Below are positions 37,001-49,597 of a DNA stretch of 64,000 bases, piece by piece. Each line of letters begins with the position of its first letter. Within the stretch, counting starts at the first letter, position 1. The notes beneath the pieces were generated by a model that worked only from the letters and a program-made list of their open reading frames with translations, searched no databases and was not told the DNA's origin. Source of the stretch: Opisthocomus hoazin. Lineage: Eukaryota; Chordata; Aves; Opisthocomiformes; Opisthocomidae. The DNA is taken from positions 5,865,379-5,929,378 of the forward strand of contig NC_134439.1 of the NCBI RefSeq assembly GCF_030867145.1, written 5' to 3'. Made by a program: the position numbers and the translations under genes.

Positions 37001-40000
37001 TCTCCTCTTACTTACGAAGGCGGCAGCATTTTCCTGTGCTCATGGTACTTTGCCCATTTGATTTCTACAAGAAAACACTCTCCTTCCCACCTTCCTTGCC
37101 CTGGCCTTTCCTTCAGCTGGAGAGGAACTCCCTTGAGTTTGTAAGAGGACAGAGAGACAGGCAAAGCCACCTGGATGGTGAATCCATTTTGAAGAGCAAT
37201 TTGCAAGGACCTGGTGAGCCCAGAGGAAACCAGCTCTGATAGACATTTTCCTCCCTTGTTTTCCTGATTTGCAGAAGCAGCCGCCAGCAGGCTGTACCTT
37301 TAAATCAGAGACGGGCTGATCCCCAGGATAGCAGCTGGAAAGGGCATATCCATAGCTCCGACAGGGATAAGAGCCTCTGCAGTCCCTGGGAATCAGCAAA
37401 CACGGGCTGACAGAGTGGAGCCTGGAGCCTGCCTGGCTGCAGGTAGTTAAGAGGCTGCGAAGATGATGTTCAGCCCCACGAGCTGGAGAGGACGCACAAC
37501 AGGAGTCAAAATGTGTGATGCAGAGGGAGCTGCAGAGGACGGGTGAGCTCAGCTCACCCAGCACCAGGACCGATGCGACAGGACTCGGGCCTGGCTTGGA
37601 CCTTGACCAGGAGAGCGCAGCCTGCCCGGAGGGAAGGGATCACTCCTCCCTCCTGCCAGAGCTCAGCGCCGTGCACCGGGGAGCATCACCTGCGAAGGAA
37701 TGGAGCTAGAAAACGAACCAAAACACACCCCAAAACAGCATGGCAACGCTGCAGCGGGGCAGAAGCATGGGCACTGACCCTGCCCACTCCCTGCCTGCAC
37801 CTAAGCCCCAAAGAACCTCCAGGTACAATGATATTCAGGATAGAAACACCAACCTCCGTCCCCTTCCATGTGCTCTTCTCAGGGTCGGGCTTGCCAGCCA
37901 AAGCTAATTAAATCCTGGATGCAGTTGCTGCTTAAATGAAAGTGCAATAGCAAAGCCAAGGATGGAGGCAGCCATCGGATCTAGCATGAACATGTGCCAC
38001 AGCCTGCTCACCGCGGTCCTACCTGCTCCTGCACGCACAGGTCCGGAGCGAGAGCCCCATTCCCGGACTCTGCCCGGGCTCGGCATCCCCGCCGCCTGCA
38101 AGAGGGAGATAACCCTCATGCGGGACCACACGCAGGAGCCAGCCGCCATTCCCGGCGGGGAGGCACTGCCTTTCTGCAGCACGGAGCCCTGCCTGGGGTT
38201 ACAAGGGCACGAGGCTACCTGTGGGCACCAGGTCCATGGCAGGAGCTGCGGGGAGCCCCGGAGCTTTGCGCTGCGTGTTTTGTTGCTATGCTGGTGAAGC
38301 ACAGGGCATTGCAGACACAGCCTGGATCACAAAAGCAACGGCTATCTCAAGAGATTACAGTCCAGCTGCAGCACAAAGTTACCTTGAAGGCCACAGTTTG
38401 TGCCTGCATAGCCAGGCACCCAGCTCAGAGCTGCAAAAGAAAGCTTACTTTGACTCCCAGCTGGCAGGGGCTGGCAGCAGGCAGTCAGGACAGGCAGCTC
38501 CAACCCCTGGCCAGGAGGCAAAGCCATCAGTCAGGCACCTCGCAGCAGCTGATGAGCAAAGGGAAACAAGAAATAAAAAGAGGAGATGGGGGGACGAGCA
38601 AAGCCCCCGGTGTTTCTGGCACACTGCTCCCCCGGGAAGGCTCGTGGCTCTGCCAAGGACCAGTGGCTGTGTGGCACGGGGTCCATCCCCGAGCTGTGCT
38701 CCCCAGCAGCACCTGGCCCAGCTTCCACGACCCGTAAGCAATGCGAGGAAATCACCTAGGCCGCTGCAACGAGTGCTGTATTAGGAGATCTTTACTACAG
38801 GACAGGAATATCAAAGTGCCATTTGCTGTTTGAAATCCAGGGATGCTCTGGTGCAACAATCTGTTTGCTCTCTTCTGGCTTCCTCCAGCTAATCCCACCT
38901 GCTCCTCATGTGGCTTCTGCTTGAAGGAGACTTCAAAAGGCAGCAGAGCTTTAAAATGTCGGGGAAACCTCCCTAATCTACCTTCCGCATCGCTAGGTCC
39001 TCACAGGCCTAAGAAGCCCTCACAAACATTAACCCAACAGCCAGAGCCGGTCCCCCCAGCACGGGGAACAGCTCGATCCTTTCAAGCTAAACAGGGAGGA
39101 TGATCATACAGTTAAAGCGCTGGCAGAAAACCCGCTAGCCGCGGAGCTAGTCCCATCTGCCATATGCTTCCTCCAGGACTCTTCATCTCTATTTCTGGGC
39201 TATCCACACTTGCCTGCCTCTACGGGAAGGTGGGTGGCGGGGAGGCTATCACAAGCTGTTGTGCTTTGCAGGGCTTTTTTAGTGTTCTTATGAAAGCTGG
39301 GGATCAATTTGCAGAGTAAATTGGGTAGCCTTGTCAACCTAAGACGTGTCCATCAGTACAGTCTGCATGAGCAATGGCAGCCACTGCCCGGTCTGCTGGG
39401 GAGCGGCTGGGGACGAGGGCTGAGGAGCATCGCGGACAACCAGGGCTGGGCGCCAAGGGATTCTGCAGACCAAAACCAGGACAACAGGGCAGGGAGGGGA
39501 GAAACCGGGACCTGCCAGACCCTCAAAACTGGGCAGGTTTTGTCTGGCTGCCTTCACAAGGTCAGTCTCTGACACCAGGCAAACTGTCTCTAGAAAAAGC
39601 TCAAAATCAAGCAGGGAAAGAGCAAGGAGGAGATGAATAGGGGAAAAAAAAAAAAAAGTGCTTACATGCTCCGACCCCTAATTCAAGCTGTCTAGAAACC
39701 AGCTCACCAATAAGCCCGCTCAATACCACTTGAGTCCAGAAGATGCAGCAAATAAATCATATTCCTGGGATGGAAGAGCCCGCAGCCAGAGCCCAGCTGT
39801 GTGAGTGCAGGGGATGCACGGAGGAGGCTGCGTGGAAAGCCCATCTCACAGCAGATTTTCACACCCATGGTCAGGTTTTTGGGCAACAACCTCACCCCCA
39901 CGGGTACCACAGCCCGGGGAGCTGGTGGCTGCTCCCTCATCCATCATCCCGCAGGGCCGAAGGCTGCCGTTAGCCAAGGAGAAGGGAAGGAGCCGGAGCC

Positions 40001-42299
40001 ACCCTTGCTCTCATGCATAGGTGCCTTCCCTTTCGCAACACATTGCCAATCCGAGAAGAAAGTGGGATGAAAACAGCTCCCAAGGGAGAGAGGGCAGCTG
40101 GAGACGGCGGGAGAGGAGGGAGGAGGCAGGGAGAAGAATCCCGAGATGCCTCGCTACTGAGCTCACACTGAGCGGAATTGCTGGCAATTTTGTGACAGAA
40201 AAACAATTTGCAAGAATCTCGGGGAAAAAAAAAAAAGAAAATAAAATAAAGAACCTGTCAGCAGAGTTGAGGCAGGAGGGGAGACGCGGTGCCAGGGGCA
40301 CTGAGGGCTGAGCGAGGGGCTCCATGACAGCGCCCGCAGGCATGAGAGGAGGTCGGGCGGGGGGCCAAGCCCACCCGAGCCCACCACGGTGCTCAGCAGC
40401 ACCCTTCAGCTCCACAACCCCTCTGCACCTCAGCACCCATCGGGCCCTGCGCGGTGAGCATCCCACCAGCACGCCCGGGTGCAAAGCAGCCTCGCGCCGC
40501 TGCCGAAGGTGCTAATAGCTGCCGCAAGCGAGTCCAGACCCAGAGGTCATCGCAGCCCTCGTTACGGCCAAGGAGCCTGCCAAGTATTTTTTCAGGCTCA
40601 GTAAAAGGAAAAATTAAACCCATTCGCTACACAGAGATGTTACTGCCTAAGCCATTCGCTGGCAAAGCCTCAAGCTTTCCCCCCTGGAGCCGAAGAAGTC
40701 ATGAACGTGCTCCCAGACGCGGGGGCAAGGCTGGATCAGCGTCGCTCTCCCAGCCCGGCCAGGGTTGCACCGAGTGGCGTTAACGACCGCGCAACCAAGG
40801 ACTGCACAGCAGCAGAGAGACGGTGTTTGTTGAGCCCAGAGCTCGCCAGAACCCCAGATTTAGGGTATTCTGCGCAGAACCCAGGCCTGTCTGATGGCTG
40901 CTCCGGTTGCCCTGGAGACACAACAGGCCTCGGCATTATTTATGCGTTTTCAATGACCAAGACATCACCAGGATGATCTGGCTCATTGATTTCCCTAACG
41001 AAAACCTTGGCAAACCGTAATGTCGGACCACAGAACAGTGGTGGATCACACGAGCCGAAGAGGAGTCGGTATGAACCGCTGCTACCCTCGGGTGGATCGA
41101 AACCAGGATCTTCCCCACCTGGACGCAGAGCCGGGGCAACAACCCCGCGACCCACATGAGCGAGCCGTCGCTCCCCTCCGCTGGTGCCGGGACTTCTGGC
41201 ATCTCCTCAGCCACAGTGCTTCCCTGAGTGATTTTTCCCATTAATTGAGCAAACTGCAGAAGAACCAGGAGTTCTCACCCCTCCGCCTGATGGTTTGATA
41301 AAATGCCTGATGTACGGGGTATAAAGAGCCCAAATCCCAGTAAACCAAGCTCGTCACCGCAGGGATGCGGGGAGAAGGGGTGGGAATGCCAACCCTCTTA
41401 AACATCAATAATTACTATGCCTGAAAAATACACACTTTATACATATACTTAAGAAACCTAGAAGAATAGAGGGGTGGGTGTGAAAAAACTCCGAATTTCT
41501 TCTCCCAAATTATCAGCAAACTGCCTCCTGTGAAGCTGACAGCCAGAAACAAAACAGTCATTACACCACAAACCGATGACGGGAGGGAAGAGATCTGTCA
41601 GGCACGTTTGCAGCTGGATATTCAACACGCGAATCGGAGCTGCAGTCTAACGAAGAGCAGACCAAGGGGTCAGCACTGGGAAGGAGGGCAGCCGGAGCTG
41701 GGTGGCTCCTGGGAAGACACAGCCCGGCGGGGAGATGCGATGGGACAGTAAAAACAGGCGGAAAGGAGCTCAGAATATGGGGGGCAAAAGGGGCAGTTGG
41801 GGTGGGGGAGTTGCTGGGAAGGGAGAAATCCTGGATACAGGAGATGGGGAACACGGCGGATGTTTTTCTTGGGTTTTCTGAGGCTGACAGCAGGCTGAGC
41901 GTGGCACATCCACTCCAGGGCACCGCATGCCCATCGGCACACGGGGCTGACCTCTTTGCCAGCAGCTCCTGAGCCTGGTTACAGGCAGATGTGGCACATC
42001 TGTTTGCAGCAGAGACCAGCCCTGCAGTTTCCATAGCTATAGCACGAAGGCAACCCCACCTCCCCAAACCTCCCCGACGACCCCGCGGGAAGCCTCCGCA
42101 GGTTACAGCGCCGGTCACAGCCTCCAGCAGAAGAAAAGCAAACAACATCCAAACCTGGCTGCGAGCAGCCCCTCCCTGGCTTGGAGCGGATGCTGTCACA
42201 GTTTCGCCCATTGAAGCCACCTGAGCAAACCCCGTCCCGCAGCGCTGGCACCCGTGGAAGGTGGGGAGGCAGCGGGGGGGCTCATGACACCGGGGTTTG
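34086..42299. other. Unique DNA with AT-rich islands, no gene seen
   Basis: Candidate non-coding elements: 35930-36130 (GATTAAATATTATTTACCAC), 36820-37060, 37900-37990, 40925-41030 and 41225-41560. Poly-T/poly-A runs occur at 35.5, 39.6 and 40.2 kb. No coding domain was recognised. Confidence 0.5.
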
Positions 42300-42680
42300 T
42301 TTAGTCTGAGCGAGAGGAGACCAAGGAAGACATGATGAAAGTCCTCAAAGACGTAAAGGGCGGCAGTGGCAGAGGACAGGAATAATCTGTTCTTTGTGTC
42401 TGCTGTGGAAAGGACAAGAAATAATGGGCTTAAACTGCAGCAAGGGAGATTTTGACTAGATGGTAAGAAAAACTTTCTAATAATAAGGACTATCAGAGCC
42501 CCGCGACAGACAGCTCAGGGAAGCAGTGGGATCTCCATCACTGGAGGCTTTTAAGAACAAGGCAGGCAACAATCTGTCAGAAATCATATAGGAATAGTTG
42601 ATCCTCCCTTGGGCCAGGGGATAAACTAAATTACCTTTCAGGGTCCCCTGCAGCCCTCCCTTTCTGCAATTCCGTGTTAG
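42300..42680 (+). mobile_element. Ancient CR1-type LINE relic, about 380 bp
   Basis: The order of words is diagnostic: TTAGTCTGAGCGAGAGGAGA, a CATGATGAAAGTCCTCAAAG segment, AATAATCTGTTCTTTGTGTC, AATGGGCTTAAACTGCAGCA, GATCTCCATCACTGGAGGCT, TTTTAAGAACAAGGCAGGCA and finally CCCTGCAGCCCTCCCTTTCTGCAATTCC. This matches the end of ORF2 and the 3' UTR of old CR1 families shared by turtles, crocodilians and birds. The terminal 8-bp repeats have decayed. Confidence 0.85.
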
Positions 42681-44962
42681 TCACGTCACCAAAGGCTGTA
42701 TGCCTTTAAGGAGGAAGCATCTCCTTAAGAAAACAAGCACATCTATCATTAGAAAAGTGCTGTCATTAGCAAAGCTAACGAGGCCGGGGCACAGAGCTGT
42801 GCAGAGGTGAAGACCCACCAACCCAGGCGCAAAGATTCAGGACCGATTTGCTCAGTGAGCAACAGGTCACCCCGTGCCATGGGGCACCAATGCCCCGCCA
42901 AGGCGGCTGGGAGGAGAAACGCTTGGCGAAGGCAAGATCCTGGGGCAGCGAGGTGCCGAGGCGAAGGAGCCCTCCCGGAGGGCTGTTTGATTAGCTAAGT
43001 GTTTCAGACAAGGGGGGAAAAAACAGTAGAAGGCAAGATTGGTTTCTGTGACCACTCTTCAGGACGTTTTGGGAGCGTTTGGTTCCCGCTGGCTTGAGTA
43101 ATGCCACCGCTGAGCTCTGCCCCAGCATGCCGGGAGTATCTGGAGCTACGGACGAGCTCTGTCTGTCCCAGGAGATGCACCCACACGTGGGAGGAGGCTG
43201 CCCAGAAACTAGCAGGACTGATTTGCAGTTTCGAGCGTCAAACCGTGCTAACGCTGACAGCATTTCCTTTCCCTTTCAAAGACGAGCTCTTTCCTCGTGT
43301 CAGCTCTTTAGCACAAACCGAACAAGTGAGCCAGACCCGTCTCCTGCCTCCCGTAACCTTTATTCCCCACTGAGCCGCTCGTCAGCTGCCCGCTGATGGG
43401 GTACATAACTCTACCTGAGAGCGTTATCTCATGCGGGGCGAGGGAAGGGGTCCCTGACCCTCCCGGGGGGCACGCTCCCCATGCCGGGGCGGCACGGGAT
43501 GGATCTGCGCGGGGTCCGGGTTGGCTGTTTGTTTGGGCGTTTCGGAGTGGTTTATGGCCGGGCTGCAGACAGTGGGGCTGCAGCCAACCCCTCTCGCCGT
43601 CATACACGGGGTGATGACGATGCCGTCATGCAATAAATCTGCAGCGTTCCCTGGAGACAGCTATCCAGACACGGGAGAGGTGGGGCACAGCTTCCTCGGA
43701 GACCTGCTAACGAGTCTGGAGCCTGAGGAGACACCCAGGGAGCCTGGGAGGGAAGGGGGACGGCGACCCACCCGCAACCCAGCAGCAAGCCCCTGGTAGA
43801 GCTAGCCAAGAGACCACTAACTCGGGTGTCCCAGGCTGGCACACCGACCTCCTCCTGGCTGTGAGGTGGGAGACCAAACCCAGCGTTTAACAGGAACCTC
43901 TGTTCTGGCCATGGAGGCTCCTGTGTGTCCCTGCCCTAGCACAAGTGGCTGAGCTTTTCCCGAGCACCTCCAGCCTCTGTAAGGAGACCCTGCTGCCTCA
44001 CACCAGGTGGGATCCCAGATCCAGGGCAAAAGACAAACCTAGCCAGGACCTTTATGGGTCCCACCAGCTTCTACCTATTCCAGAATCCTGCAGGATTGGG
44101 GATATACATATATTTATGCAGGGAGCAGCATGTGCACGCACACAGGAGTGCCTCCACCAAGCAGCGCACAAACCCTGCAGCACCCACACACGCTCCCCGG
44201 CTGTGGGGCGGCTGCTGCTTCGGTCCCGCTGCCGCTGGAGGGTGACGCTGTGAATGAGAATCAGGTGCAGGCAGGGCCATGGGGAAAGGCAGGTACCCGG
44301 TCGCTATAGAAACCGGCTGCGGGAGGATGGAGGGGAGGAAGCAGGGGTGCAGATCCCCACCACTCTGCTTCCCCAAGCAGCACTGGTTTCCCTCGGCCGC
44401 AAGCCGACAGCCGCCACCAGCCACGCTGGTTTTGAGTCCCGCAGCTTGCTGGAACCAGCCGTCCTTGCCCAGGGCTGGGGACAAGGCACGTCGCGGTGGC
44501 GGAGCAAGGGGCAGTGCAGGCTTTGCTGCTCCGGGGTGAGTTATTCAGCCTCTCCAAGCCTTGGGGCTTCACTTCTGTAGCAAAGAAAAATGGCCTTTCC
44601 CTGCCAGGTCGCTCTGAACACAATTTCACTGATAGTTGCTCGAGATGGATAGGTGGCAGCGGGAGGTAGCATTGCCCGGGACGAGCCTTGCACGACTTTG
44701 GGCAGTAAGCAGTGTTAGAGGAGTACAGAACCCACCAGTCCCAGCCTTTCCCTCCCCAGTTACAACATGGGGTATAGCCAGGAGGACACGAAACATCCAG
44801 CCCAGGCTGGGGTCCGGAGCAGTTCAGCGAGCCTGGAGAAAGGGAATGCAACGAACACAGCCCCCGCTCACCCGGGAAGCTCAGAGCATTTCACAAACCC
44901 TCCTGAGCACAGGCGGGAGCAGGGTGAGGGCATTGCCGCTGTTTTAAAGTGGGGAAGGGGGC
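42681..44962. other. Unique DNA, no gene seen
   Basis: Mixed composition with short frames only, apart from the possible MIR relic at 44535. Confidence 0.5.
44535..44605 (-). repeat. Possible MIR-like relic
   Basis: GAGTTATTCAGCCTCTCCAA followed by GCCTTGGGGCTTCACTTCTG resembles the antisense MIR segment (AAGTCACTTAACCTCTCTGAGCCTCAGTTTCCTCATCTG). The match is weak. Confidence 0.35.
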
Positions 44963-45070
44963 AAGGGAAGGGAAAAGGGAAGGGAAAAGGGAAGGGAAAA
45001 GGGAAGGGAAAAGGGAAGGGAAAAGGGAAGGGAAAAGGGAAGGGAAAAGGGAAGGGAAAAGGGAAGGGAA
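44963..45070. repeat. 12-bp tandem array, 9 copies of AAGGGAAGGGAA
   Basis: This is 108 bp of essentially perfect 12-bp units, pure purine on the plus strand. Every unit has two G3 runs. In frame it reads (Gly-Lys)n on plus and (Pro-Phe)n on minus; these are translation artefacts of the repeat. Confidence 0.97.
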
Positions 45071-48000
45071 GCTGATGGGGCAGGTGCCGTACGGTACCTG
45101 ACCCCCAGCCCATCACCCCCCTCCCCTTGGCTGCCCAATCTTGGGCACTGCAGCCCCACATACGCAATCAAATCACCGTGACCTACAAATTAGCTTCTAG
45201 ACCCATTTTATGCTAAACGGTGTCGGAATACAACAGACCCTGGCAAGACTTCAAATTAAGACTGCCAATTAACGCTCCTCTTGGGGCTAATTAAATATTA
45301 CTTTCCATAGCATTTTTCCCCTCCCCTAAAGACTTTGCCAACCACTTCCAGAGCCAGCGCAAGGCAGGTGCCCGGGGCAGGCGGCAGCAGCCGCGGCACG
45401 GCGGGGACCCTCCCTGGCACCTCTGCCTCCGCGCACCCTTTCAAGTTCCAGCGTGAGCTGAAGTGATTTGATTTCGGAGTGATCAGTGGGTAAATTGGCC
45501 TTGCAGAGATTTCAATCAATGGTTCCCTGAAGTCAAGAGCTTGCAATTCCTTCTATTTTGAACTGAAATGCCTTTAAGGATGCGAATTACATGAGCAGAG
45601 AGATGACAGGGAGTGATGGGGAGCAGATTCTCACCTGTCCAGATCAGCAGGTGACAACAGGTCCCTGTGCTACAGGCTGCTGTGACAAGGCAGCAACGCC
45701 TGCAGCTTTAACCCCGCCACGAGCCACATGCCCAGCAACAGCTCTGTCCTCTCCCCAGAGTCTCTCTGACCCAGTTCTGGGGTCTCTGGAAGGCCAAGGG
45801 CACACACACCACGCAGCAAGAGGAGACCTCGCTGGACTCACCCCACCGCGGCATCAGCAATTCCCCTTCGCACCAGCCTCCTGCCATGGAGGAAAAGACT
45901 TGGGAAATCAGAGATAAACAAAGCTCATTGAGAACATGGCAGTCCAAGCAGCCTTCCTCCTCCCTCCCAGCAAGAAGCCAAATGCCGCTTGCACCTCCCA
46001 GAACCGGGGAGTCACAGCACCAGCACCGTGAGAGCGAGCTGCTGGGAGCAGGGGGCTCATGGGGGGGGTCGATAGCCACAAGTGCCCCAAAACATTGTGC
46101 AGATAACGAAATGGAAGCTGGCAGAGGAAAGCCTGCATCTCCAAGGATGCTCAGCTAGCTGGAAAATGCCAGCAAAACGCACTAGAAGCACACGTGTCTG
46201 CAGACAGCCAAGGGCCACTACCCTGGAGTTACACCCACGGGCACCCAACCACCCGGCCTCGCCCCAAACACGGGAGCTCCAGTGAAGCCGCAGCACCCCC
46301 AGCCAAAAGCACTCAACACGCACCTGAGTCTGCAGAAAGCCTGAAACCATCGCTCCACAGAGAGGGAGGTTTGGGGCTTTATTTTTTTTAAAGCACATTT
46401 TTAGTTCAAAAGATGCGACAGGGCTGAAGAGCGGAGTTGCTGCACGGAGGCAGAGCCAGGAGAAGCGGGGTGTGGGGGTGCTTCCCGGAGCTCCTGTGTT
46501 CCCCAAATTCAGCTCTGGAAACCACACGGCTCCCACGACCCCGAGGCAGGTAGGAGAGGGGCATCGGCAGCGCGTGCTGGAAGCCTCCCTGCCTGCAGCC
46601 CCGCGGGCAAACGCCGGGCAGAGCCCCCTGAGCTGGCAGCCGGGGCTGCTGGCCACTGCGAAGTCACCGAGACACATTTCAAAAGGGTAGAAGGGGGGGA
46701 GGGAGGGAAAAAAGAAGAAAGACTGAGAGATGAGAAAACATCTCAGCTGGTACAGCCAGCCCCCGAGCCCCAGGAGAGCATCAGCTACTGGGCTTCTCCT
46801 CCCGTTTCCATAGCAACCCAATTTGGTGCTCTTTAGAAGAGCTCGCTCCCCCCTCTCCCCCTAGTTAATTTTATTTCGTGTTTTGAAATAAAAGTGGTTG
46901 ATATGGCTTTTGTCTCGGGAGCCTCATGGTGGGGGGAAGAAAAGGGAGGATATCAGCAGCTCTGGAGGGACTGCAGAGGGGAAAGCGGGGTGTGGAACCC
47001 CCCACCCCCAAATCAGCCATCCGGGAAGAGCAGCCTTGCAGGGTCCCTCAAGTGCTCCCGAGCTGAGGCACGCTGGGGTGCTGCCGTGAGTCACAGGGTG
47101 GTCTCCTCCCTCCGAGGCGATGGGCTGGAGATGGGTGCCAGCCCCATTGCTCACCCCCTGACCTCGGAAAACACCCCAGGACCGGTGAGCTGGATGCCAC
47201 CCCCCTCCTCTTGCTCATCGCACCCCTCCGCTCAGGGCAGACCCACCCCTGGCTGTGCAGATGCAGAGGTCCCCCCCAGCACCCAAACACACCCAGTCCA
47301 GCCACCATACATCGTGTGCAATGAAAGAACACGGTGGCTGCAACCCTGAGCCCTCCTGCTCCAAAAATCCTCCCTTTCCCAGACACACAACCAGGATGGG
47401 AGCAGGGAAGCGGCTGGGAGAGCCGGGTGGTAACGGCACAGACCATCCCCTTCGCCTTTACAACAATGTTTCCCACACCAGAAGCACCCATCGGAGCTGC
47501 CCTTCCCCAACGCTCGCCCACAGGATGGGAAGCTGCCGAGATCCACACGCACCGAGCCACGGCCGCTCGGACTCGGAGCGGGGAAGCACAGCCCAAGGCT
47601 GCTGCTCAGCTCCTGGTGAGCATTCGGGCTAATGAACGCGAACGCATCTGTTCGTTACCAACAGTAGGGCTGTTTGGGAATGTTTTGATTAAATATTTTT
47701 CATAGAAAAATCCAACTGGTTGAGATTGAACTCGTTTGCCTGAAATAATTGGTGTGGAGAAGTTTTCCAGTGAAAGCAAAAGGACTGAGGAGAATTGTGT
47801 TGGAGCTTTACTTCCTTTAAACTAGAGTACATTCTATTTCACAATTTAATTTATAGGGAAGGAATGTTAAGAGAGATTAAGTCAATGTTTTAAAGTGGTA
47901 GGAAGAAAAATGCTGCAGTGAACAGATAGCTCGGTGGGTTTTCCACTGGCTGTAAAAAAATAACCAAAAACCCACCACCCAACTCTTTTCACCCCAACAG

Positions 48001-48927
48001 AGAGTGGGAAACACTTTGAAGTCTCAGTCCTTGTAGCACAACAGCTGCCCACCTCCAGCAAGCACTCTGGTAACAGCCAGGGCAGGTCCCAGCCCGGATG
48101 AGGCTCTCAGCCACCCTCCATCTCCAGGCTCTTCGTGTGGGGGGTGTCCAGGTGGCTTCACGGGACCCCTCAGGTCCCCGAGGAAGCCTCAAGCAGGAGG
48201 AGATGCTCCTGCTTCACCCCAGCCTCCAGGCCCATCTCAGCCATGGAGCAGGGTCCAGCAGCAGCTTCCCAGTCCTACACCCAGTTCCAGGATGGGGAAC
48301 AGGGCAGAAGGGAGACCTTCCCCCCGCAGCAACCCTGTCCTCCTGCTCTCCCCCCACGACCCTCACTGCCACCGGGCACAGCCACCACCCCCGGGGACCA
48401 AAAAGCCCCCGGAGCCCCCGACTCCAGCCCCCCGACCCCAGACGTTACCCCACACAGAGAGAAGGCAGGATGCTGCCCAGCCCGTCTCCTGCAAGCATCG
48501 CGACACCAACGCCTCTCAGCCACCGCACAAGAGAGAAAATGAGCCAAAAACCGCCAATTTCTGGCCAGCAGCCGCCCTGGCCGTGCGGGCAGAGCCCGGA
48601 GCCGCAGCGCAGCCCTGCCCGCACTCGCCGGGCGGATATTGCCACCGTGCGGGCAGCGCTGGCAAGCACCAGCTGCACCAGTTCGGGGAAAATCGCTGAA
48701 AACTCTTAATCGGGTTCCTCCCGTGCTAAAAAAATCGCCCCTGCGTGGGGTGGGCCCCCCTGGAAGGTTCTTGCTGCGCAGGCCCTGCTGAGAGCAGCGC
48801 GGGGGGAAGCTGGAGCGGTCAGGGCATCGTCACCCGGCGGTCTCTGTGCCCCGAGGGTTGGTGGCTGCTCCCAAGGCAGCCATGGAGGGTGACTGAGGAA
48901 GAAAGTCCATTAGCAGCTGGTTTAATT
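45071..48927. other. Unique DNA with two AT-rich islands, no gene seen
   Basis: Islands at 45165-45600 (GGGGCTAATTAAATATTACT, GAGATTTCAATCAATGGTTC) and 47625-48000 (GTTTTGATTAAATATTTTTC, TTCACAATTTAATTTATAGG) stand out from GC-rich surroundings and look like conserved non-coding elements. Frames elsewhere lack domains. Confidence 0.45.
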
Positions 48928-49597
48928 GCACTGAATCACAGAATCACAGAATGGTCGGGGTTGGCAGGGCCCTCTGGGGGTCACCCAGCCCAAGCCCCTG
49001 CCCAAGCAGGGTCACCCAGAGCAGGCTGCACAGCACCGCGGCCAGGCGGGGCTGGAATATCTCCAGAGAAGGAGACTCCACAGCCTCCCTGGGCAGCCTG
49101 GGCCAGGGCTCCGTCACCCTCAGAGGGAAGAAGTTCTTCCTCAGGTTCAGCTGGAGCTTCCTCTGCTTCAGTTTGTGCCCGTTGCCCCTTGTCCTGTCGC
49201 TGGGCACCACTGGAAAGAGTCTGGCCCCGTCCTCCTGACCCCCACCCTGCAGACATCTAGAGGCATTTCTAAGGTCCCCTCTCAGCCTTCTCTTCTCCAG
49301 GCTGAACAAGCCCAGCTCCCTCAGCCTCTCCTCGCAGGAGAGATGCTCCAGTCCCCTCCTCATCCTCATCGCCCTCCACTGGACTCTCTCCAGTAGCTCC
49401 TCATCTTTCTTGAACTGGGGAGCCCAGAACTGGACACAGGACTCCAGATGGGGTCTCACTGGGGCAGAGTAGAGGGGGAGGAGAACCTCCCTCAACCTGC
49501 TGCCCACCCTCCTCGTGATGCACCCCAGGATCCCATTGGCCTGCTTGGCACCCAGGGCACACTGCTGGCTCATGGTCAACCTGTTGTCCACCAAACG
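48928..49597 (-). mobile_element. CR1 LINE, longest copy in the window
   Basis: The tail GAATCACAGAATCACAGAAT is at the left. The minus strand then reads openly through the ORF2 C-terminus: [60 protein letters not shown] and [13 protein letters not shown]. The usual ORF2 stop after CSLL is TGG here instead of TAG, so the frame runs on into the 3' UTR. Either this is a stop-loss mutation or it is a subfamily feature. Similarity to CR1 stops near 49597 (5' truncation). Of the five younger CR1 fragments it has the longest open ORF2 remnant. Confidence 0.95.

Noticed and set aside
44767..45167. Apparent (Gly-Lys)n or (Pro-Phe)n proteins
   Set aside because: Pure translation of the 12-bp tandem repeat.
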